NCBI GenBank assembly: GCA_964580075.1
Contig: CAZOJL010000002.1
Location: 1 to 64,000, forward strand
DNA from: VGWG01 sp964580075
GTDB lineage: Bacteria; Verrucomicrobiota; Kiritimatiellia; RFP12; JAAYNR01
Direction of reading: 5' to 3'
Length of the DNA stretch: 64,000 nucleotides
Below are positions 25,817 to 34,624 of the stretch, piece by piece. Below the pieces are notes generated by a model. The model was not told the origin of the DNA. It did no database searches and worked only from the letters and a program-made list of their open reading frames with translations. Position numbers and translations under genes: made by a program. How positions within the stretch are numbered: position 1 is the stretch's first letter; each line of letters opens with the position of its first letter.

Positions 25817-28177
25817 GTGAAGGCGAAGGTGGGGCGGGTGCGGGAATATGATCAACAGCGTTTGATTGCCGATGCGTTGGCCGCCGGAAAGCCGGGCCGC
25901 GCGCACGTGATGGGTATCGGCGGGGTCGGCGTGGCGGGATTGACGCACCTCCTCGTCGCGCGGGGCTGGTCGGCGGATGGGTGTGATGTCAGCCCGAATG
26001 CCCTGACGGCACGTGCGCAGTGCGACGGTGTGACGGTGGCAGCGACGCACGCGCCGACGCATATTGCGCCGTTGGTTGAGGCACGCCGGGCCGGCATCCC
26101 CGTGTGCGTGATTCGCAGCACGGCGATCCCCGATGCGGAGCCCGAGATTGCGGCCGCGCTTGCGGCCGGCATTCCGGTGCTGCACCGCGGCGTCGCGCTT
26201 GCCGCCTGGGTGTCGGTTGCGCCGCAGAGCATCGCGGTGTGCGGGGCGCACGGCAAAACGACGACCACCGTCTTCATCGCGCGGCTTTTTCAAGAAGTGG
26301 GGCTCGCGATCGAGTGGTGCATCGGCGGGGAGTCGGCGGGGTTGGGCTCGGGTGCGGGGCGGCGTGAGGGCCGAGGCGTATGTCGTCTCGTCGTGGAGGC
26401 TGATGAAAGCGATGGCACGCTCGCGCTTTACCGGCCCCACGTCACGGTCGTCACCAACATTGATGTGGACCATCTGGAACACTTCAGTGGCATTGATGAG
26501 TTGGTGGCGTGTTACCGACGCGCGGTGGAATCCACGCGCGTGGGTGTGGTCTGGTGTGCCGACAATTCGCTGGCGGCGGAGGTGTGCGGGGGGGCGTGCG
26601 GCGGCACACACCGTTTTTCGTTTGGATTCTCGCATGCGGCATGGCTGCGGGCGGTGGACGTCTCGTGCGGTCCGTTCGCCAGCACGTTCACCGTGTGTGC
26701 GGGAGATCGTCCGGTCGGCACGGTGACGATCGGTGTGCCGGGCCGGCACAACGTTCTGAATGCCTTGGGAGCGCTCGCGGCGGCGATGGCATCGGGTATC
26801 CCCGTGGAGGAGGCGGTGGGTCGGCTGGGCGTGGCATGCGCCGAACTTCCCCGTCGGCGTTTCGAGACGGTGGCGTCTGTCGCAGGCGCCCGCGTGGTGG
26901 TCGACTATGCTCACCATCCCGAGGAAATTCGCGCGTTGCTCGCCCAGGCGCGGGGGTGTGCAACGGGTGCGATCACGGTGATATTTCAGCCCCACCGCTA
27001 TACCCGGACCCGGGCGCTCCGGGATGCGTTTCCACCGGCTTTTGACGGTGCCGACCGCGTCATCCTGATGCCCGTTTATGCGGCTTCGGAGCTGCCGCTG
27101 GCGGGCGGGTCCGCAGCGGATTTGTACGCCGCGTGCCGCCGGGTGCGGCCGGCGATGCGGGTATGGCTTGCCGGGACGCATGACGAGGCGTGGCACGCCG
27201 CACGAGCAGATCTCGCGGCGGATGATGTGCTGCTGGTGGTGGGCGCGGGGGATGTGGTGGGACTTGCCGCGCGGGCACGAGCCGACGGCGCGTCTGTCGT
27301 GCAGGCGGAACCGCCGGTGGCAGAGGCGGTGGCTGCCGTGCCGGTGGGACACCTGACCACGTTTGGCGTGGGCGGCGCGGCCGACTGGTTCGTGCGGGCC
27401 ATGGACGTGGAGACGGTGGCGCGTACGCTGGTGGCGGCAACGCGTCGGGAACTGCCGCTCCATGTGTTGGGCGGCGGCGCCAACACGCTGGTGGCCGACG
27501 GCGGCGTCTCCGGCGTGGTGATGCGTCTCGCGGGGCCGGCGTTCCAGGCATACGCGCGAATCGGCGCGGGTGAGGTGGAGGTCGGCTGCGGCCTCCCGGG
27601 AGCGACACTGCTTGATCGGCTCGAAGCGGAAGGGTTTTCGGGGCTCGAATGTCTGGACGGGGTCCCGGGGACGGTCGGCGGGTGGCTGGCGATGAACGCG
27701 GGAGCCCACGGCGGGTCGGTCGGTGACCGCGTGACAGAGATTCGTTGTTTGAATTTTGACGGCACTCCCGTTATACTGGACCGCGCACGATGTGGTTTCG
27801 GTTACCGGCAGTGTGACGGTCTGCGCAGCCGCGTGGCGCTTGTGGTCCGTCTCCGGCTGGATATCGCAACGCCCGGGGCTGTCCGGCAGCGGCGTGCGGC
27901 CTGCCGCCTGCAACGGATGGCCTTGGACGGGTTGCGTACGGCGGGGTCTGTGTTTCGGAACCCGGAGGGCGATTTTGCCGGACGTCTGCTGGATGCAGCC
28001 GGGTGCAAGACGCTGCGGGTTGGAGGGGCTGCCGTGTTCGGCGGGCACGCCAATGTGATTGTGGCCGGAGCGGGCGCGACCGCATCGGATGTCGTCGCGC
28101 TGATGCATTTGATGGAACAGACGGTTGACGCGCGCTGGGGTGTCCGGTTGGTGACGGAAGTGCGCGTGTTGAAATAG
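25817..28177 (+). CDS. murC: MurC-MurB fusion: UDP-MurNAc--L-alanine ligase and UDP-MurNAc dehydrogenase
   Basis: A 786-aa two-enzyme protein. Residues 1 to about 485 are MurC: the Rossmann start VMGIGGVGVAGLTHLL, the ATP loop CGAHGKTTTT (about 140-150), EADESDG and the Mur-ligase regions PGRHNVLNALGALA and VDYAHHPEEI. From about 507 it is MurB: TTFGVGGAADWFV, the FAD loop GGGANTLVADGG, PGTVGGWLAMNAGAHGG, the catalytic Ser region GSVFRNPEG and the C-terminal Glu in VTEVRVL. MurB normally acts one step before MurC, so the fusion joins consecutive cytoplasmic steps. The start codon is GTG at 25817 or one of the GTGs at 25829 and 25838. Confidence 0.93.
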   Translation: MKAKVGRVREYDQQRLIADALAAGKPGRAHVMGIGGVGVAGLTHLLVARGWSADGCDVSPNALTARAQCDGVTVAATHAPTHIAPLVEARRAGIPVCVIRSTAIPDAEPEIAAALAAGIPVLHRGVALAAWVSVAPQSIAVCGAHGKTTTTVFIARLFQEVGLAIEWCIGGESAGLGSGAGRREGRGVCRLVVEADESDGTLALYRPHVTVVTNIDVDHLEHFSGIDELVACYRRAVESTRVGVVWCADNSLAAEVCGGACGGTHRFSFGFSHAAWLRAVDVSCGPFASTFTVCAGDRPVGTVTIGVPGRHNVLNALGALAAAMASGIPVEEAVGRLGVACAELPRRRFETVASVAGARVVVDYAHHPEEIRALLAQARGCATGAITVIFQPHRYTRTRALRDAFPPAFDGADRVILMPVYAASELPLAGGSAADLYAACRRVRPAMRVWLAGTHDEAWHAARADLAADDVLLVVGAGDVVGLAARARADGASVVQAEPPVAEAVAAVPVGHLTTFGVGGAADWFVRAMDVETVARTLVAATRRELPLHVLGGGANTLVADGGVSGVVMRLAGPAFQAYARIGAGEVEVGCGLPGATLLDRLEAEGFSGLECLDGVPGTVGGWLAMNAGAHGGSVGDRVTEIRCLNFDGTPVILDRARCGFGYRQCDGLRSRVALVVRLRLDIATPGAVRQRRAACRLQRMALDGLRTAGSVFRNPEGDFAGRLLDAAGCKTLRVGGAAVFGGHANVIVAGAGATASDVVALMHLMEQTVDARWGVRLVTEVRVLK

Positions 28178-28184
28178 GAGTGTT

Positions 28185-29093
28185 ATGCGGTTCAAACGGG
28201 TTGCGGTGCTGATGGGCGGAACGTCGAGTGAACGCGAGATTTCGCTGCGCTCGGGACGGGCGGTCGCCCGTGGGCTTGCGGACGCCGGTTATGCCGTTTC
28301 GTCCGTGGTTCTGGATCACGATTCGCTGGACGGGTCGCTGCTGCCGTACGACGCCGAGGCGGTGTTTATCGTCCTGCACGGCGGCTATGGGGAGGACGGA
28401 CGTCTGCAGGCCGAGCTGGATGCGAGGGGGATGCCCTACACCGGTTCGGGTGCGGCCGCGAGTCGGGTGGCGATCGACAAAGTCGCGACAAAACAGGCCT
28501 GTGAGGCGGTCGGGATCGCGACGCCACCCTACGAGGTGTTGCACCGCGGGTGCCGGCGCACCACGATGGGCCTTCCGTTGGTGGTCAAACCGCCGTGCGA
28601 CGGATCGAGCATGGGGGTCGGTTTGGTGCGGCAGGACGGGGAGTGGGATGAGGCGCTGGCGCAGGCACGTCGGATAGACCCGGAGGGACGCGTGCTGGTT
28701 GAGGCGTTCATTGCAGGGCGCGAGTGGACGGTCGGCATGCTCGGCCAGGAGCCCCTCCCGGTGTTGGAGATTTGCGCACCCGATGGCTGGTTCGGCTTCA
28801 CCGCCAAGTACACCCCCGGTGTGATGCACGTCGTGTTTCCGGAGGACCCTGCAGACCGTGTGCTGGCTGCGCGATGTCAGCAGCTTGCGGGCCGGGCGTT
28901 TGAGACGGTGGGGTGTCGTGGCATGGGGCGCGTCGATTTCCGGATCACGCCCGAGGGCGACCCGTATCTTCTGGAAATCAACACGGTTCCGGGCTTCACG
29001 GAGACCAGCCTGCTGCCCAAGGCGGCGGCGCGGCACGGAATCGCCTTTCCTGAATTGTGCACACGAATACTGGAGGCCGCCCGCTGCGGCTGA
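28185..29093 (+). CDS. ddl: D-alanine--D-alanine ligase
   Basis: A 302-aa ATP-grasp enzyme making D-Ala-D-Ala for peptidoglycan precursors. It has VLMGGTSSEREISLRSG at the N-terminus, LHGGYGEDGRLQ, VKPPCDGSSMGVG, the metal-binding EINTVPGFTETSLLP and the usual length. It lies eight bases after murC-murB and is translated from ATG behind AGGAG. Confidence 0.95.
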   Translation: MRFKRVAVLMGGTSSEREISLRSGRAVARGLADAGYAVSSVVLDHDSLDGSLLPYDAEAVFIVLHGGYGEDGRLQAELDARGMPYTGSGAAASRVAIDKVATKQACEAVGIATPPYEVLHRGCRRTTMGLPLVVKPPCDGSSMGVGLVRQDGEWDEALAQARRIDPEGRVLVEAFIAGREWTVGMLGQEPLPVLEICAPDGWFGFTAKYTPGVMHVVFPEDPADRVLAARCQQLAGRAFETVGCRGMGRVDFRITPEGDPYLLEINTVPGFTETSLLPKAAARHGIAFPELCTRILEAARCG

Positions 29094-29109
29094 ACGACAG
29101 GTGATAACG

Positions 29110-29970
29110 ATGCGAGCCATGCGGTTGGAGTTGAAAAACGGGCGGAAAACAAACCGCAAGCGCGGTCGGTCCGAAGAGGGCGTTTCGTGGACCGTCATGC
29201 GTCCGTTTCTGATCGGCATCGTTGTTTTTGTGGCGCTGCTTTTTATTCTGATCTTCGCCCCCTGGGTGTTCCGCAAGGGGGTGTTCGTGATGAACAAGGC
29301 GTTTGTGCTGCGCCAGTTTGACATCGAGGGCGGTGAGACGCTGACGCCGCCCCTGGTGCGCGAGTTGTTGGAGGCGGAAACGGTGGCGAACCGGGTCATG
29401 ATCGGCATGCCGCTTTTTGGATTTGATCTGGAGCGTACACGGCGCGAGTTCCTGCTTCGCGCGCCCAACATCAAAAACATGCGGATGACGCGCGTCTTGC
29501 CGGATACGCTGGTGATCCGGATTGTCGAGCGGCGTCCGATTTTGCGCATTGGGGCGGGTGGATTTGTTGCGGATAGCGAAGGCATCATTTTTTCCCGCTA
29601 CGTGTCTGTCAACGGGTTGCCGCGGCTGACGGGTGTGGAGCGGGCCGATCTGGCGGAAGGCAGCGAATTGAGCGGCTTGGCCCGGGCGGCCGTTTTTCTG
29701 ATTACCTGTCTGGATGAAACCCCGGTCCCGTTGCCCGTCACGGGGGTCGACCTGGCCAACTCCGATTATCTGGTGTTGACGCTGATCGACCAGAAACAGG
29801 TCCTCTTTGCGTGGGACGGCATGTTAGATCCGCAGTGCGGCGGGGAGGCGGGAATCCGCGTGTTGCGGACGCAATTGCGGGGGCTGGCCGAAGCGATCAA
29901 TTCGCCCAGTGGCCGGAACAGGCGGTTTTGGAACGCGACCGTGAAAGGGCGGTTTTCCGCTGCAGAATAA
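29110..29970 (+). CDS. ftsQ: Cell division protein FtsQ
   Basis: A 286-aa bitopic protein: a basic cytoplasmic tail, one membrane helix (FLIGIVVFVALLFILIFAPWVF) and a POTRA domain (FVLRQFDIEGGETLTPPLVRELLEAE) followed by the FtsQ beta domain. It belongs to the divisome in the cell envelope. The start at 29110 is backed by AGGTGA five bases upstream. Identity rests on POTRA topology and position between ddl and ftsA more than on sequence identity. Confidence 0.85.
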   Translation: MRAMRLELKNGRKTNRKRGRSEEGVSWTVMRPFLIGIVVFVALLFILIFAPWVFRKGVFVMNKAFVLRQFDIEGGETLTPPLVRELLEAETVANRVMIGMPLFGFDLERTRREFLLRAPNIKNMRMTRVLPDTLVIRIVERRPILRIGAGGFVADSEGIIFSRYVSVNGLPRLTGVERADLAEGSELSGLARAAVFLITCLDETPVPLPVTGVDLANSDYLVLTLIDQKQVLFAWDGMLDPQCGGEAGIRVLRTQLRGLAEAINSPSGRNRRFWNATVKGRFSAAE

Positions 29971-29994
29971 GTACGGTCATACAGAAAGGCGAAT

Positions 29995-31209
29995 ATGGCG
30001 ATACAACCTTTAGTGGCGGTGGAATTGGGAACGACGCGGACCGTGGTGGCGGTTGGCGAGTGTGACGCCAATGCGCGTCTGGTCCTGACGGCTGTCGGCA
30101 CGTATCCCACGACCGGGGTTCGTAAAGGGCAGATTGTGGCTGTCGAGCAGGCCGAAACGGGCCTGGTTGCGGCGTTGCGACAGGCCGAGAAAAGCAGCAA
30201 TGTCACGATCGCCCAGGTCTTGCTCGCCGTTTCGGGGGGCCATATCCAGACGGTGGGCAACATCGGCAATATTCCGATCCAGGGTCGAGACCATCTCGTG
30301 ACCTCCGACGACGTCAACGAAGTGATCGAATTGGCGGGAAGCCTCAACCTCGACGACTCCCGAAAATTGGTGCACACCTTCACCCAAACCTACGCGGTTG
30401 ACGATATGGCGGGTATTTTCGATCCGGTGGGGATGACGGGAAGTCAACTCGCCCTGAACGTGCTGATGGTGCATGGCGCGCGGGCGCGTTTTGAAAATGC
30501 CGTTACGGTGTTGCGTAATGCGTCGGTGGATGTGCAGGATACGGTGTTTGGCGTCTGTGCGGCTTCACTGGCGGTGCTCTCCGCCGATCAAAAAAAGAAC
30601 GGTGTTCTGCTGATCGATCTGGGTGGCGGAACGACCGATTACGCGGTGTTCGTCAACGATGTGATCGCCGCCGCCGGCTCGATCGGCGTGGGCGGGGATC
30701 ACATCACCAACGACGTCGCCCTGGGATTCAACATCACGTCAGTTCAGGCGGAGGAACTCAAGCGCAAGGAGGGGAGTGCGGTGATTGACGCCGATGCGTC
30801 GGGGCGGCGGCTGTCCCTGCCCCAGAGCCCGGGTTTCCTGGATCGCTCGATCGGCGTCCGCGCGCTGCAAACCGTCATCAACGCGCGTATCGATGAAACC
30901 TTCCGTGTCGTGCGGGCGCACCTGGATGATGAAGGGGTGCTGCCGCTCCTGGGCTCGGGTATCGTGCTCACCGGCGGCGGCACGCAGCTTCGAAATATCG
31001 GCAAACTCGCGCAGCAGACGTTCGGATTGCCGTGCATGATCGGCTCCCTGCGCAACATCAGTTGTGCGCCGTCGATCGATCCGACGCCCGATTTGGCAAC
31101 CGTGGCCGGACTGCTGCTGTATGGGTTCGAGCATGGCAGCGATGGCGAACGGATTCGCCCGATGGGCAAACGCGTTAAGAAAATGATCGAGGGCATGTTT
31201 AAGCGATGA
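29995..31209 (+). CDS. ftsA: Cell division protein FtsA
   Basis: A 404-aa actin-like ATPase that tethers FtsZ to the membrane. Phosphate-binding segments are VAVELGTTRTVVAVGE at the start and IDLGGGTTDYAVF in the middle; GIVLTGGGTQLRNI is the adenosine region. The C-terminus KRVKKMIEGMFKR is basic and amphipathic, as expected for the membrane-targeting helix. AAAGG precedes the ATG. The stop overlaps the next gene by four bases. Confidence 0.95.
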   Translation: MAIQPLVAVELGTTRTVVAVGECDANARLVLTAVGTYPTTGVRKGQIVAVEQAETGLVAALRQAEKSSNVTIAQVLLAVSGGHIQTVGNIGNIPIQGRDHLVTSDDVNEVIELAGSLNLDDSRKLVHTFTQTYAVDDMAGIFDPVGMTGSQLALNVLMVHGARARFENAVTVLRNASVDVQDTVFGVCAASLAVLSADQKKNGVLLIDLGGGTTDYAVFVNDVIAAAGSIGVGGDHITNDVALGFNITSVQAEELKRKEGSAVIDADASGRRLSLPQSPGFLDRSIGVRALQTVINARIDETFRVVRAHLDDEGVLPLLGSGIVLTGGGTQLRNIGKLAQQTFGLPCMIGSLRNISCAPSIDPTPDLATVAGLLLYGFEHGSDGERIRPMGKRVKKMIEGMFKR

Positions 31210-32357
31210 GCACGGAAAGCGGATTGATTCTTGTGGGTGTCGGTGGCGGTGGCTGCCAGTATGCCGCCGCGGCGCGCCGGGCATTTGGAGAACGGCTGCA
31301 CGCGCTGGGCCTGGATACGGATCGGCAGGCGCTCGACAGCGCCGAGGACTTGCGCGGCGTGCTGCTTGCCGTGCCGCGGCTCGACGGAATGGGCACCGGT
31401 GGCGATCCGATCAAGGGGCGGCTGGCGGTGCAGGACGATTCCGACGCGCTCACGCGTGAGTGGGACGGTGTCCACATTGCCGTCGTCGTGGTCGCGTTGG
31501 GCGGGGGGACGGGCGGCGGTGCGACCCCGGAGTTGTTGCGCCTGTTTCGAAAAAAAGAGATCACCACGCTCTGCTTTGCGCTGCTGCCGTTCCCGTTCGA
31601 GGACGCGGTTCGGCGTCAGGCGGCTGAACGGGCGCTGCCGCAATTGGACGAGAGTGCCGACACGCTGGTCGTCATCCCCCAGGGAGAGCTGTGGGCGGGC
31701 ACCGAGGGAGACGAACGAACATTTGGAGCCTCCCGTCGCGAAGCGTGCCGCGCGTTCGGGCATGCGATGACACTCTTGTGGCGGCTGGTGCTCACGCCCG
31801 GTTTCATTCGTCTGGATCCGGCGCGGCTGCGGGCGGTGCTGGCCAGTCGCGGCCGGGCCCGGTTTTGCCTCAGCGAAGCGGTTGGTTCCGCGCGTGCGCA
31901 CGACGCCGCAAAAGGGCTGCTCGATCAGGTGACCACCGCCAACACGTCTGCGCCGGCGCGCGCCGTGGTTCTCGGGATTCTGGCCGGCGAAGATTTGCGG
32001 CTGTCGGAACTCGGTGCTATCATGCAACGGGTCAGTGAAAGCCTGCCCGATGACTGTCGACTGGACATGGGCACGATTGTTGATAACGGGTACGACGGGT
32101 GTCTGTGTGTGATCGCACTGGTTTTTGAGACGTGGCGTGAGGCGGGAGTGGTCACGGGCGGCGCGGCCCCGTCCGAGAACCCCGTGACACGCCCCACGCT
32201 CCTGGGAGGGGGCCGTCGCAGTCGTGCGGGTACCGGAGCCAAATCAAAACTCGGCTTTAACACCGGTAAAGGGCGGTTCCGAGACATCGAGTCGACTATT
32301 TTCAACGGCGAGGATCTGGACATCCCCACGGTTGTTCGCAAGCACATCACCTTCTAA
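31206..32357 (+). CDS. ftsZ: Highly divergent FtsZ/tubulin-like protein
   Basis: A 383-aa protein directly overlapping ftsA. It keeps the outline of FtsZ: a glycine-rich N-terminal loop GVGGGGCQ (11-18), a tubulin-signature-like loop GGGTGGG (99-105, normally GGGTGTG) and a C-terminal peptide DIPTVVRKHITF (372-383) much like the FtsZ tail that binds FtsA. The catalytic T7 loop is changed: NxDxxD is RLDPAR at 202-207, so the Asn and the second Asp are Arg. GTP hydrolysis by the usual mechanism is therefore doubtful. Identity as the division tubulin is inferred from position and the C-terminal peptide. Confidence 0.8.
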   Translation: MSTESGLILVGVGGGGCQYAAAARRAFGERLHALGLDTDRQALDSAEDLRGVLLAVPRLDGMGTGGDPIKGRLAVQDDSDALTREWDGVHIAVVVVALGGGTGGGATPELLRLFRKKEITTLCFALLPFPFEDAVRRQAAERALPQLDESADTLVVIPQGELWAGTEGDERTFGASRREACRAFGHAMTLLWRLVLTPGFIRLDPARLRAVLASRGRARFCLSEAVGSARAHDAAKGLLDQVTTANTSAPARAVVLGILAGEDLRLSELGAIMQRVSESLPDDCRLDMGTIVDNGYDGCLCVIALVFETWREAGVVTGGAAPSENPVTRPTLLGGGRRSRAGTGAKSKLGFNTGKGRFRDIESTIFNGEDLDIPTVVRKHITF

Positions 32358-32373
32358 CATGGGAGTCAGCATC

Positions 32374-32949
32374 ATGATGACAGAACACGAGATTCTGCAG
32401 GATATGGAAGACGCGGGCGCGTTGCTATCCGGGCACTTCGAACTGCGCTCCAAACTGCACAGTGACCGCTATTTCCAATGTGCGAACGTCTTGCGGTTGC
32501 CGCGTGTGGCCGAGAGGCTGTGCGGCGAGCTGACGCGGCGGATGCGGGTCGCGGGCGGATGCGGCCGCGTGGACGGCGTGGTGTCGCCCGCATTGGGCGG
32601 GATTCTGGTGGGCCACGAGGTCGCGCGCGCGCTCGACGTGCAGAGCCTTTTTGCCGAAAAGGAGAACGGCCGGCTGGGAATGCGCCGGTTTTCACTGGTG
32701 CGCGGCGCACGGTACGTGATCGCCGAAGACGTCATCACGCGCGGGGGCCGTGTGCAGGAGACCCTCGATCTCGTGACGCAAGCCGGCGCGACGGTCGCCG
32801 CCATCCTGGTGCTCGTGGACCGGAGTGCCGGAACCGTGGCGTTCGATTATCCCACGTACAGTCTGCTGAACCTCGTTCCCCAGGTCTGGGAACCGTCGGA
32901 TTGTCCCTTGTGTGCCGCTGGCTCCAAGCCGGTTCATCCGGGATCGTGA
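32374..32949 (+). CDS. pyrE: Orotate phosphoribosyltransferase
   Basis: A 191-aa pyrimidine-pathway enzyme transferring ribose phosphate from PRPP to orotate. The PRPP loop is YVIAEDVITRGGRVQET, and GVVSPALGGILVGHEVA is the substrate loop. GGGAG lies eight bases before the ATG at 32374. A C-terminal CPLC pair within SDCPLCAAGSKP could bind metal. It follows ftsZ by 16 bases. Confidence 0.9.
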   Translation: MMTEHEILQDMEDAGALLSGHFELRSKLHSDRYFQCANVLRLPRVAERLCGELTRRMRVAGGCGRVDGVVSPALGGILVGHEVARALDVQSLFAEKENGRLGMRRFSLVRGARYVIAEDVITRGGRVQETLDLVTQAGATVAAILVLVDRSAGTVAFDYPTYSLLNLVPQVWEPSDCPLCAAGSKPVHPGS

Positions 32950-32962
32950 GAGGAAGGCTGTG

Positions 32963-34624
32963 ATGGGCAAGGCGCGAACCCGATGGCGGAAGCATGCAGG
33001 CTGGTTCTGCGGCGGCGCGGCACTGGCGCTGGCGCTGAGCTTGTTCGCGCCGACATTTGCGTGGATGACCTATGAGTTCGGACTCCCCCGCAACGACCTG
33101 TCGCACGGCTGGGCTGTCCCTTTCTTCTCGGCCTATGTCGTCTGGCTACGCCGGCACGCTCTCAAACAGGCCCTCGCTGCAGGCCGGCCCGATTGGCGCG
33201 GGGTTGTTCTCTGTGTGTTCGGACTGGCCCTGTTCTGGCTGGGGAACCGGGGCGGGCAGATGCGGTTCTGCCATCTGGCGCTGCTTGTGGAGGTGTGGGC
33301 CATTCCGTTTGCGCTGTTCGGATCGGGAGTGGCGCGGCTGATGTTGTTTCCCGCCGCATTCCTGATCTTCACCATGCCCATGGGGTTCCTCGACTTCTTC
33401 ACCATCCGGCTCCGTTTGGTTACGGCCGCGTCGGCTGCGACGCTGCTGAACGGGATCGGCATTCCCGTGGTCCGTGAGGGGACCGCGTTGCACGCGGTGG
33501 CCGGGACGGGCTTCAATCTGGATGTCGCAGACCCGTGCAGCGGATTGCGTTCGCTGTTCGCGATGACCGCACTGACGACGGCCTACGCCTTTCTCACGCT
33601 GCGCGGCCGCCTCCGGCAGGCAGCTCTTTTCGGCTTGTCTGTGCCGATCGCCGTGATCGGCAACTGCTTTCGGATCCTCTCGATCGCGGTGATCGCGCGT
33701 TTCTTCGGGTCCGCCGTCGCGACCGGTTTTTACCATGATTACTCGGGCTACGTTGTGTTCCTGGTTGCGGTGCTGCTCATGGTGCAGGCGGGTCACACGA
33801 TTGCCCGGATTCGGGTGCTGCGGCTGGAGCAGGTTTTTGAGGGGGACGGATTCGGGCGCCCTGACGCCGCAGATGCCGCACCGTGGGGTATCCGGGACCG
33901 CTTGCAGGCGGTTGCCGTTCCGCTGGCGCTGACGTTGGTTCTGGTGCTTCAGGCGCGGCTGCCACCGCCGACAGGGGATGCGTCGGAGCTCCTGATTCCG
34001 GAACTGCCGTCGGCATTCGGTGATTACCGGGGTGCTGTGCCGCGCTTCTGCCACAATGAGCAATGCCTGCACCGGGCGCTCCTCGTGACGCCGCCTGATG
34101 CGCTTGAAACGCCGGTGTGTCCGCAATGCGGAGGACGTCTGTACGACCGCTCATTGGGCGAGGCGACGGTGCTGCCCGCCGATACGGTGATCGTGAAGCG
34201 CCACTATGAGGCGCCATCTGGCGCCGATATCGAGATAAGCGTGGTGGTCAGCGGACTCTCCCGAATGAGCATCCACAGGCCCGAACTGTGTCTGCCGGCG
34301 CAAGGCTTTGCGATGACCCGCGCCCGTATCCTGTCGGTTCCGCTCCCCGGCCGCGAGCCGCTGGCGGTACGCCTTGTCAGTGTGCAGCGAGGCCCTTCGC
34401 GCTTCATATTGTGTTATTGGTTCAGAAACCGCGACTATGAGACGGCCTCCCATGCGGTGCGGATTCTGCGCGACGCGTGGGCCCGTTCGGTGCATAATCG
34501 AGTCAATCGTTGGATCATGTTTGCCATGACCGTCGATCTGCCGCCGGATGCGGCAGCGGCGGATGACGCCGTGCGTGACGCCGTTGCGGCCATTTACCCG
34601 CGCACCCGGCTTGGAGTGGAGTGA
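32963..34624 (+). CDS. Exosortase fused to an EpsI-like domain
   Basis: A 553-aa membrane protein. About eight N-terminal helices form an exosortase with Cys192 in DPCSGLRSLF, Arg237 in GNCFRILSIA and His258 in FYHDYSGY, the predicted transpeptidase triad. Exosortases process proteins carrying PEP-CTERM-like tails during export, often with exopolysaccharide genes. After a further helix (about 315-332) comes an EpsI/DUF3485-like extracytoplasmic domain with HRPELCLPAQGF. That domain carries an inserted four-Cys ribbon, Cys363/Cys368 and Cys386/Cys389. AGGAAGG precedes the ATG. No PEP-CTERM substrate is seen in this window. Confidence 0.88.
   Translation: MGKARTRWRKHAGWFCGGAALALALSLFAPTFAWMTYEFGLPRNDLSHGWAVPFFSAYVVWLRRHALKQALAAGRPDWRGVVLCVFGLALFWLGNRGGQMRFCHLALLVEVWAIPFALFGSGVARLMLFPAAFLIFTMPMGFLDFFTIRLRLVTAASAATLLNGIGIPVVREGTALHAVAGTGFNLDVADPCSGLRSLFAMTALTTAYAFLTLRGRLRQAALFGLSVPIAVIGNCFRILSIAVIARFFGSAVATGFYHDYSGYVVFLVAVLLMVQAGHTIARIRVLRLEQVFEGDGFGRPDAADAAPWGIRDRLQAVAVPLALTLVLVLQARLPPPTGDASELLIPELPSAFGDYRGAVPRFCHNEQCLHRALLVTPPDALETPVCPQCGGRLYDRSLGEATVLPADTVIVKRHYEAPSGADIEISVVVSGLSRMSIHRPELCLPAQGFAMTRARILSVPLPGREPLAVRLVSVQRGPSRFILCYWFRNRDYETASHAVRILRDAWARSVHNRVNRWIMFAMTVDLPPDAAAADDAVRDAVAAIYPRTRLGVE

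Noticed and set aside
25772..28195. Minus-strand open frame of about 800 codons opposite murC-murB
   Set aside because: Antisense of an unmistakable coding gene; composition is typical of a shadow frame.
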